Origin: an uncultured Vogesella sp.
GTDB lineage: Bacteria > Pseudomonadota > Gammaproteobacteria > Burkholderiales > Chromobacteriaceae
Length of the DNA stretch: 5,149 nucleotides
Reading direction: 5' to 3'
NCBI GenBank assembly: GCA_946479405.1
Contig: CAMLGD010000221.1
Location: 1 to 5,149, forward strand
Positions 1 through 4,063 of this stretch are shown one piece after another; within the stretch, counting starts at the first letter, position 1, and the number at the start of each line of letters is the position of its first letter. The translations under genes and the position numbers were made by a program. Under the pieces are notes generated by a model. The model made no database searches. It was given only the letters and a program-made list of their open reading frames with translations, and had not been told where the DNA came from.

Positions 1-463
1 AGCCGGGGCGGTTGAATTCTTCGCCCAGCAGGCGTTCGGCCAGCGCCATGCCGACCGCGTTGGTGATGCCCTGGCCGAGCGGGCCGGTGGTGGTTTCCAC
101 GCCGGGGGTGATGCCATATTCCGGGTGGCCGGCGGTCTTGCTGTGCAGCTGGCGGAAGTTCTTCAGCTCTTCAACCGGCAGGTCGTACCCGCTCAGGTGC
201 AGCAGCGCATAGATCAGCATCGAGCCATGGCCATTGGACAGCACGAAGCGGTCGCGGTCGGCCCAGTGCGGGTTGGCCGGGTTGTGCTTCAGGTGCCGGC
301 CCCACAGCGCCACGGCGATATCCGCCATGCCCATCGGCGCACCGGGGTGGCCGGAGTTGGCCTGCTGGACGGCGTCCATGGCAAGCACGCGGATGGCATC
401 GGCCATCAGCTTGGCGGGCTGGGAAGCAAAGGGACTCGTGGCGGGATGGGCTAGGGCGGACAT
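1..463 (-). CDS. tkt: Transketolase, N-terminal part (cut by left edge)
   Basis: Transketolase is a cytosolic, thiamine-diphosphate-dependent enzyme that moves two-carbon ketol units between sugar phosphates in the pentose phosphate and Calvin pathways. The first 154 residues are visible, about a quarter of the usual ~665. Family motifs are clear: SGHPGAPMG around residue 37, SNGHGSML around 76, AGHPEYG around 111 and TTGPLGQG around 125. His39, His79 and His113 correspond to E. coli TktA His26, His66 and His100 with a constant offset of 13, caused by a longer N-terminus. The cofactor-binding GDG region and the rest lie outside the window. The ATG at 463-461 was chosen because it immediately precedes the conserved region; no good Shine-Dalgarno sequence stands in front of it. 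The gene diverges from the VOC-rsmE operon. Identification is essentially certain; which transketolase paralogue it is cannot be decided. Confidence 0.96.
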   Translation of the reverse strand, partial: MSALAHPATSPFASQPAKLMADAIRVLAMDAVQQANSGHPGAPMGMADIAVALWGRHLKHNPANPHWADRDRFVLSNGHGSMLIYALLHLSGYDLPVEELKNFRQLHSKTAGHPEYGITPGVETTTGPLGQGITNAVGMALAERLLGEEFNRPG

Positions 464-472
464 TCGGGCGGT

Positions 473-492
473 CTTGGACGTGAGCTTGGACG
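473..492. repeat. 8-bp direct repeat in tkt leader
   Basis: CTTGGACG occurs at 473-480 and again at 485-492, a 12-nt period, within the predicted tkt 5' untranslated region. GTGAGC also occurs twice nearby (480-485 and 501-506). No function is assigned. Confidence 0.5.
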
Positions 493-526
493 CGGCGGGC
501 GTGAGCCTGTCGGCGGGAAAACCGCA

Positions 527-532
527 ATTTTA
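527..532 (-). promoter_or_regulatory. Candidate -10 element of tkt
   Basis: On the minus strand this reads TAAAAT (5 of 6 to TATAAT), preceded by TGC in the manner of an extended -10, and lies about 63 nt upstream of the tkt start codon. Nothing resembling TTGACA stands 16-18 nt upstream (CGGAAA, CCGGAA or TCCGGA), so an activator or reliance on the extended -10 would be expected. Inferred from sequence only. Confidence 0.45.
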
Positions 533-543
533 GCAGAAGCTAA
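530..543. repeat. Inverted repeat overlapping tkt -10
   Basis: TTAGC (530-534) and GCTAA (539-543) form a perfect 5-bp inverted repeat around AGAA, overlapping the proposed tkt -10 element. A half-site spacing like this could be a regulator site, perhaps of LysR type, but so short a repeat may also arise by chance. Confidence 0.35.
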
Positions 544-627
544 GGGGTTTTCCGGACTCCCGGACACCGGCGGCGGGCATGCCTCGGGGATCACCCGCGG
601 GCCGGGCGCGGGCCGCTGCACTGCACT

Positions 628-656
628 TCGACAGCGCCGCGCCACGCGCGTAAGAT
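628..656 (+). promoter_or_regulatory. Candidate sigma70 promoter of the VOC-rsmE operon
   Basis: TCGACA (628-633, 5 of 6 to the -35 consensus) is followed after exactly 17 nt by TAAGAT (651-656, 4 of 6 to the -10 consensus). Transcription would begin near 663, leaving a leader of about 75 nt before the VOC start codon. This is the best plus-strand promoter match I see in the divergent region. Confidence 0.5.
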
Positions 657-726
657 GCACACTCGCACCGCGCGGCCCCGCTTAGTGACAAAACAGCGAC
701 TGACCGCGCCGGGTTTCCCGCATGAC

Positions 727-732
727 AGGAGA
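727..732 (+). promoter_or_regulatory. Ribosome binding site of the VOC gene
   Basis: AGGAGA lies 5 nt before the ATG at 738 and fixes the start of the VOC reading frame. Confidence 0.8.
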
Positions 733-737
733 CGATC

Positions 738-1166
738 ATGAGCAGACCGGCCAACACCCCCTGGCTCACCCCCTACCTGACCGTCGCCAACGGGCGCGAC
801 GCACTGGATTTCTACAGCCGCGCCTTCGGCTTTGCCGCCGGCAACGTGGTCGATGAAAACGGCGTCCCAACCCACGCCGAAATGCACTACCAGGGCGAAC
901 TGGTGGTGATGTTCGCACCCGAAGGCGCCTGGGGCAGCACCGCCCGCACGCCCCGCTCGCTGGGCGTGGAGTGCCCGCAAACCTTCTATGTCTACTGCGA
1001 CGATGTCGACGCGATGCACCAGCGCGCGGTCGATGCCGGCGCTGTCAGCCTGATGGCCCCCGCCGACCAGTTCTGGGGCGACCGCTACTGCATGGTCGAA
1101 GATCCGGACGGCTACCGCTGGGGCTTCGGCAAGTCACTGGATCAGGACGGAGGCCAGGCAAGCTGA
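738..1166 (+). CDS. VOC-superfamily (glyoxalase/PhnB-like) protein
   Basis: A 142-residue protein of the vicinal oxygen chelate superfamily, in the branch often labelled PhnB-like or glyoxalase/bleomycin-resistance. It begins with the typical PYLTV strand (residues 12-16), then the helix DALDFYSRAFGF (21-32), the HAEMHYQGELVVMF strand pair (46-59), a second half starting at FYVYCDDVDAMH (83-94), and the closing DRYCMVEDPDGYRW segment (115-128), a version of the common DPxGxxW ending. His46 and Glu48 lie where such proteins often hold a metal, but the metal set cannot be confirmed. It is cytosolic, with no signal peptide or membrane segment. Its substrate is unknown; members include dioxygenases, isomerases, drug-binding proteins and proteins without known activity. 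It is the first gene of a probable operon with rsmE, whose ATG overlaps its TGA. Family assignment is firm, function is not. Confidence 0.9.
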   Translation: MSRPANTPWLTPYLTVANGRDALDFYSRAFGFAAGNVVDENGVPTHAEMHYQGELVVMFAPEGAWGSTARTPRSLGVECPQTFYVYCDDVDAMHQRAVDAGAVSLMAPADQFWGDRYCMVEDPDGYRWGFGKSLDQDGGQAS

Positions 1167-1921
1167 TGGCCCCGCGTTTCTTTGTCGGCGGCGCGGAAGC
1201 AATCCTGGCCGCCGAAGCCGATTTCCCCCTGCCCGAACCGGTGGTACGCCACGCCCAGGTGTTGCGCCTGGCGCCCGGCGACGCCATCACGCTGTTCGAC
1301 GGACGCGGCGGCAGCCACGCCGCCACCCTGCTTGAACTGGGCAAGCGCCATGCCGTGGCGCGCATCGGCGCGCACGACGCGGCCGAGGCCGAGCCGCCCT
1401 TCCGTGTCACGCTGGCGCAAGGTCTGGCCGGCGGCGACAAGATGGACTGGCTGATCGAGAAGGCTGTCGAACTCGGCGTTGCCGCGATCCAGCCGCTGCA
1501 GGCCAACCGCTCGGTGGTGCGCCTCACCGGCGAACGCGCGCAAAAGCGCCAGGCGCACTGGCAGGCGCTGGTGCAGGCCGCATGCGAACAATGCGGGCGC
1601 AATCGCTTGCCGGCAGTGGCCGCGGTCGCTAACTTTGAGACATGGCTGGCGCAGTCCGGCAGCGGCGCCGGGTCACGCCTGCTGGTGTCGCCGCGTGCGG
1701 AGCAATCGCTGCCGGTGTACGTGGCTGAGCGCCGCGAGGCATTGCTTGCCGATGGCGTCACGCTGCTGATCGGCCCGGAAGGCGGGCTGTCACCCGATGA
1801 GGAACAAGCAGCGCGGCAAGCCGGCTTTACCGGCGTGTCGCTCGGCCCGCGCATCCTGCGTACCGAGACCGCCGGGCTGGCCTGCCTGGCGACGCTCAAC
1901 GCCGTGCTTGGCGGTTTCTGA
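1166..1921 (+). CDS. rsmE: 16S rRNA (uracil-1498-N3) methyltransferase RsmE
   Basis: RsmE uses S-adenosylmethionine to methylate N3 of U1498 of 16S rRNA in the assembled 30S subunit. The protein is 251 residues, close to the E. coli length of 243. The N-terminal PUA-like part includes RHAQVLRL (29-35). The SPOUT domain follows with KMDWLIEKAVELGV (92-105), ACEQCGRN (139-146), the SAM-binding LIGPEGGLSPDE (201-212) and the knot sequence LGPRILRTETA (226-236), all in the expected order. The frame is open further upstream, but the ATG at 1166 is preferred: it gives the family N-terminus, overlaps the VOC stop in the pattern TGATG, and has GGAGG at 1149-1153. The spacing of 12 nt is rather long, and the overlap suggests translational coupling to the VOC gene. 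Identification is firm. Confidence 0.96.
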   Translation: MAPRFFVGGAEAILAAEADFPLPEPVVRHAQVLRLAPGDAITLFDGRGGSHAATLLELGKRHAVARIGAHDAAEAEPPFRVTLAQGLAGGDKMDWLIEKAVELGVAAIQPLQANRSVVRLTGERAQKRQAHWQALVQAACEQCGRNRLPAVAAVANFETWLAQSGSGAGSRLLVSPRAEQSLPVYVAERREALLADGVTLLIGPEGGLSPDEEQAARQAGFTGVSLGPRILRTETAGLACLATLNAVLGGF

Positions 1922-1957
1922 CGGCGGCGGCCATCCGGCCAGCGCCAACCTTGACTG

Positions 1958-1963
1958 AAGGAG
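1958..1963 (+). promoter_or_regulatory. Ribosome binding site of the YidB-family gene
   Basis: AAGGAG lies 6 nt before the ATG at 1970. The 48-nt gap after rsmE has no terminator hairpin with a T-run, so read-through from the upstream operon is likely. Confidence 0.85.
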
Positions 1964-1969
1964 TCGACC

Positions 1970-2584
1970 ATGGGACTACTCGATAGCGTGCTGGGCGGCG
2001 TGCTTGGGCAACTGGGCAATACCCGCGGCGAAGACGGCAGCGCCGGCGGCGGCGGGCTCAACCCGAAGCTGATGATGGCGCTCGGGCTGCTGGCGATGCT
2101 GGCAATGCGCAACCGTGGCCAGGAAAGCGGCACCGCAGCGCCGGTCGACGATGGGCTGGGCGGCCTTGGCAGCCTCGGCGGCTTGCTGGGTGGCGTGCTC
2201 GGCGGCAATGCCAGCGCGCCCGGCGCCACCGGCGGGCTCGACCTGGGTTCCTTGCTGGGTGGTCTGCTTGGCGGCCAGGGCGGCGCCCCGGCCAACAGCC
2301 AGGCACTGGGCGCTGCCGCAGGCGGCATCGGCGCGCTGCACCAGATCCTGGCGCAAGCCGGGCTGGGCGAGCAGGTGGATTCGTGGATCGGTACCGGCGC
2401 CAACCAGCCGGTTACGCCGTCGGCGCTGAGTGACGCGCTGGGCGGAACCGGTGCGCTGGACACGCTGGCGCAATCGACCGGGATGTCGCAGGACGACGTG
2501 GCAGCGCAACTGAGCGAAGGGCTGCCCGAGCTGATCGACCGGCTGACACCGCACGGGCATGTCCCTGCACAAGAACAGCCATGA
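1970..2584 (+). CDS. YidB / DUF937-family protein with Gly/Leu-rich insertion
   Basis: A 204-residue protein of the YidB (DUF937) family, whose biochemical role is not known. It starts like E. coli YidB (MGLLDSVLGG against MGLFDEVVGA) and its last 85 residues match the conserved core: helices around ALHQILAQAGLGEQVDSWI (122-140), the QPVTPSALSDALG segment (146-158), DTLAQSTGMSQDDVAAQL (164-181) and PELIDRLTPHGHVP (186-199). E. coli YidB has about 132 residues; here the extra length is a hydrophobic stretch (LMMALGLLAMLAM, 34-46) and a Gly/Leu-rich region (62-104) containing LLGGVLGG-type motifs. No cleavable signal peptide is evident, though the glycine-zipper-like segments could bind membranes or self-associate. 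It is probably the last gene of the VOC-rsmE operon and is followed by a strong terminator. Family is fairly sure; function unknown. Confidence 0.88.
   Translation: MGLLDSVLGGVLGQLGNTRGEDGSAGGGGLNPKLMMALGLLAMLAMRNRGQESGTAAPVDDGLGGLGSLGGLLGGVLGGNASAPGATGGLDLGSLLGGLLGGQGGAPANSQALGAAAGGIGALHQILAQAGLGEQVDSWIGTGANQPVTPSALSDALGGTGALDTLAQSTGMSQDDVAAQLSEGLPELIDRLTPHGHVPAQEQP
2182..2262 (+). repeat. Internal duplication in the YidB-family gene
   Basis: CTTGCTGGGTGG occurs at 2182-2193 and 2251-2262, exactly 69 nt (23 codons) apart. It encodes matching LLGGVLGG and LLGGLLGG segments. A third related segment, VLGGVLGQ, sits at residues 7-14. This points to growth of the Gly/Leu region by internal duplication. 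Confidence 0.55.
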
Positions 2585-2597
2585 AAAGGGCCAACGG

Positions 2598-2609
2598 TGG
2601 GTGCACCCA
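2598..2609. repeat. 12-bp perfect palindrome downstream of the YidB-family gene
   Basis: TGGGTGCACCCA is self-complementary without a loop and lies 14 bp after the YidB-family stop codon. It has no T-run, so it is not an intrinsic terminator; it could be a protein site or a chance GC-rich palindrome. Confidence 0.4.
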
Positions 2610-2670
2610 ACCGCCCAGCTAACCTAAGCGGGAAGGGAGAGCAAACCCGCAGTACGCAGAGCCTTCAAAT

Positions 2671-2700
2671 GCAAAAAGCCCGCATTCGCGGGCTTTTTGC
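2671..2700. terminator. Bidirectional intrinsic terminator
   Basis: A perfect 13-bp stem (2671-2683 with 2688-2700) around the loop ATTC contains the GC core GCCCGC/GCGGGC flanked by A5 and T5 runs. A T-run therefore follows the hairpin in both directions. It sits between convergent genes, 86 nt after the YidB-family stop and 13 nt beyond the barstar stop, and can end both transcripts. Confidence 0.93.
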
Positions 2701-2713
2701 TTGATCAGGCCGG

Positions 2714-3331
2714 TCAGGCGAACGAGTAGAACACTCGGAACTGCACCTTGCGCTCGCCCCAGAACTCGGCCGCGTCGCGAAACACGTCCAGTAGCACCTC
2801 ACGCGCCTCTTTGTCGAACTTCTGCGCGATCGGCAGGCCTTCCAGCACGATCACGAAACCCGGCTGCGGCCCGGCCTTGTAGATCAGGTCGGTCAGGCAA
2901 TCCGCCAGCGCATCGAAGTTCTTGCCAAAATGCTTGGGGAAGATAAACGACGTTGCGATCGTTTCCAGGATTTCGGCCTTGCTGGCGCAATGCGCGCAGT
3001 TGGCATACAGGAAATGCTGGCCGAGATCCGCGGCCGCCTGGGCCAGCTCGGGCACGCGGAAGGCGCGAATTGACTGGACGATGTTCGGACGCACCGTCTT
3101 GAACAGGTTCATGGCCCCCTCGCTGGTGCCGTCATTCCAACCGGGACCGGCGGGCATGGCCACGGGCGCGGTCGCGGGCGGGAGTTTTTGCATGAGCTCC
3201 TGGCTCGGCATCATCAGCACGTTGTCGTATAGGTTCTGGGCCTGCTGCTGAGCCCGCTGCCAGCCATCTCCGGCGCCGCGCTCTTCGCGGGCGGCAAGGG
3301 CGTCGCCCAATCCGAAAATGTCAGTCATCAT
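2714..3331 (-). CDS. Barstar-family ribonuclease inhibitor with N-terminal extension
   Basis: Barstar proteins bind barnase-type RNases tightly in the cytosol and block the active site with an acidic helix. This protein has 205 residues; classical barstar has about 90. The barstar fold occupies roughly residues 105-205: FPKHFGKNFDALADCLT (131-147) matches barstar PEYYGENLDALWDCLT. Barstar Asp35 and Asp39 are kept as Asp140 and Asp144, and Glu76 aligns with Asp186 in DVFRDA. Tyr29 and Trp38 are replaced by His and Ala. The first ~100 residues have no barstar counterpart: a Gln/Ala-rich helical start, a Pro/Ala-rich linker near 50-65 and a helix IRAFRVPELAQAAADLG. A CAHC motif lies at 112-115. 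No signal peptide is seen, so it is cytosolic. The ATG at 3331 overlaps the RNase stop as ATGA; a second ATG at 3328 is equally possible. Translation is probably coupled to the RNase gene. Convergent with the YidB-family gene. Confidence 0.92.
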   Translation of the reverse strand: MMTDIFGLGDALAAREERGAGDGWQRAQQQAQNLYDNVLMMPSQELMQKLPPATAPVAMPAGPGWNDGTSEGAMNLFKTVRPNIVQSIRAFRVPELAQAAADLGQHFLYANCAHCASKAEILETIATSFIFPKHFGKNFDALADCLTDLIYKAGPQPGFVIVLEGLPIAQKFDKEAREVLLDVFRDAAEFWGERKVQFRVFYSFA

Positions 3332-3738
3332 TTGAGTATCCGTTTGAAACTGTTGTAGTGATCTTCCGTGTAGTAACAATCGTTGGCAGCGCGTTGTTCC
3401 CCGCCGCAGACGATCCGCTTGGCTCCCCGGTTCCGGCTCCTGGCGCTCTTGACCGTGTATTCGCGGTAATACTCGCGTTCACGTTGCGGCAGGATGCGCT
3501 CGTAGTTGCCGAATCTCGATCCGTCCTTGTCATACAGGAACGGGCCGCCGGCTTCGATGCGCTCCAGGGTCTGCCGTGCTTCGTTGGGCAACTGCTGCAC
3601 TGCAATGGTTCCCATGCCTTCGGTCTGCGCCTGGCGCGCCAGCGCCGGCTGTGCCAGGGCCAGCACCAGCGCCGCGCCGGTCATCGACCGGGCCAGCATC
3701 CGCACTGCCTGCCGCATCAAAGGTACTTGGGAAACCAC
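3328..3738 (-). CDS. Secreted guanyl-specific ribonuclease (barnase / RNase Sa family)
   Basis: A small exported RNase expected to cut RNA after guanosine through a 2',3'-cyclic phosphate. The protein has 136 residues from a GTG start, or 129 from the ATG at 3717. Residues 8-34 form a Sec signal peptide: Arg-rich start, hydrophobic TGAALVLALAQ, and ALA before Arg35. The mature part aligns well with RNase Sa. Catalytic Glu54, Arg65, Arg69 and His85 correspond to Glu93, Arg104, Arg108 and His127, and guanine-binding Glu41 to Glu80; the offset is constant (39) until a 3-residue insertion. The RNase Sa disulfide Cys7-Cys96 is absent. Instead Cys111 and Cys121 flank the insertion. No clear Shine-Dalgarno sequence precedes either start, which would keep synthesis low. 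The barstar gene follows with a 4-nt overlap, as expected of a toxin and its inhibitor. Export would be to the periplasm or outside. Confidence 0.93.
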   Translation of the reverse strand: MVSQVPLMRQAVRMLARSMTGAALVLALAQPALARQAQTEGMGTIAVQQLPNEARQTLERIEAGGPFLYDKDGSRFGNYERILPQREREYYREYTVKSARSRNRGAKRIVCGGEQRAANDCYYTEDHYNSFKRILK

Positions 3739-3891
3739 GTTGCTTGTCTTGTTGAACCGGAAATCGAGCCTGCCGCTGTTTGGGTAGACGATCTGTCCGG
3801 GCCACCCTGGCCGGCAACCTCGCGCGCCTTGTCATGCACGCGCCGGATGCCAACCGCACCGGGGCGCTCATGGCGAGCGCCTGTATCAAAG

Positions 3892-3905
3892 GCGTAAGGT
3901 TACGC
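3892..3905. repeat. Perfect palindrome upstream of the RNase gene
   Basis: GCGTAA (3892-3897) and TTACGC (3900-3905) form a 6-bp inverted repeat around GG. It overlaps the proposed -10 element of the RNase-barstar pair, the position expected of a repressor operator. Its role is inferred from position only. Confidence 0.45.
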
Positions 3906-3925
3906 GCATGCACGCAATTAATCAA
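3897..3925 (-). promoter_or_regulatory. Weak candidate promoter of the RNase-barstar pair
   Basis: On the minus strand TTGATT (3925-3920, 4 of 6) is followed after 17 nt by TAACCT (3902-3897, 3 of 6). A start near 3890 would leave a leader of about 150 nt. The match is poor and other AT-rich positions between 3955 and 4005 could serve instead. Confidence 0.25.
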
Positions 3926-3968
3926 TCCCGGCCCTGTCGCCGCGGGAATTCCTCAATTGTTTCAATAT

Positions 3969-3995
3969 GTTAAGCGTATGTGTGCGCATACTAAC
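3969..3995. repeat. Imperfect nested inverted repeat in the RNase control region
   Basis: GTATG (3976-3980) and CATAC (3987-3991) flank TGTGCG; the 16-bp core is palindromic except for the central pairs. Outer arms GTTA (3969-3972) and TAAC (3992-3995) extend the symmetry, with three unmatched bases on the left. It lacks a T-run and is not a terminator; a regulator site is possible. Confidence 0.4.
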
Positions 3996-4012
3996 CATTA
4001 TCGTCCAGTGAC

Positions 4013-4038
4013 AAAAAAGCCGGGCGAACCCGGCTTTT
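4013..4038 (-). terminator. Intrinsic terminator of maeB
   Basis: On the minus strand the stem GCCGGG/CCCGGC (4034-4029 with 4024-4019) closes a TTCG tetraloop and is followed by six T (4018-4013). AAAA before the stem can extend the pairing. It begins 26 nt after the maeB stop codon and separates maeB from the RNase-barstar transcript. On the plus strand only four T follow the stem, so the minus orientation is favoured. Confidence 0.92.
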
Positions 4039-4063
4039 CCGCAAGCTTGCAAGGCAGGTTGGC

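Larger units (their letters stand above)
464..737. other. Divergent intergenic region tkt / VOC gene
   Basis: This 274-bp spacer separates the divergently read transketolase and VOC genes. I see no credible coding sequence in it. It holds a minus-strand -10-like element, a small inverted repeat and a direct repeat on the tkt side, and a plus-strand sigma70-like promoter on the VOC side. Confidence 0.7.
3739..4012. other. Spacer between maeB terminator and RNase gene
   Basis: This 274-bp stretch upstream of the RNase is AT-richer than its surroundings, especially 3915-4005. I see no convincing gene: the RNase frame is open back to a stop at 3832-3834, but there is no start codon upstream of the GTG at 3738. 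It holds two palindromic elements and a weak candidate promoter, and is likely the control region of the RNase-barstar pair. Confidence 0.6.

Noticed and set aside
125..454. Plus-strand frames opposite transketolase
   Set aside because: The minus strand encodes clear transketolase motifs across the same bases; the plus-strand frames are GC-driven shadows.
1929..1940. GGCC-ATCC-GGCC hairpin between rsmE and the YidB-family gene
   Set aside because: A 4-bp stem with no T-run is too weak for a terminator.
1045..2610. A 521-codon open frame on the minus strand, opposite rsmE and the YidB-family gene
   Set aside because: Its product is Ser/Pro/Ala-rich low complexity, mirroring the Gly/Leu-rich sense strand; no motif is recognisable, and the sense strand holds two well-supported genes.
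3530..3925. Minus-strand frame of 131 codons overlapping the RNase gene and its upstream region
   Set aside because: It overlaps the signal peptide and N-terminal part of the RNase in another frame, has no ribosome binding site and shows no family features.
4041..4050. Palindrome GCAAGCTTGC between the maeB stop and its terminator
   Set aside because: Ten bases with no loop, spacer or T-run, next to a terminator that already explains the region; likely chance.
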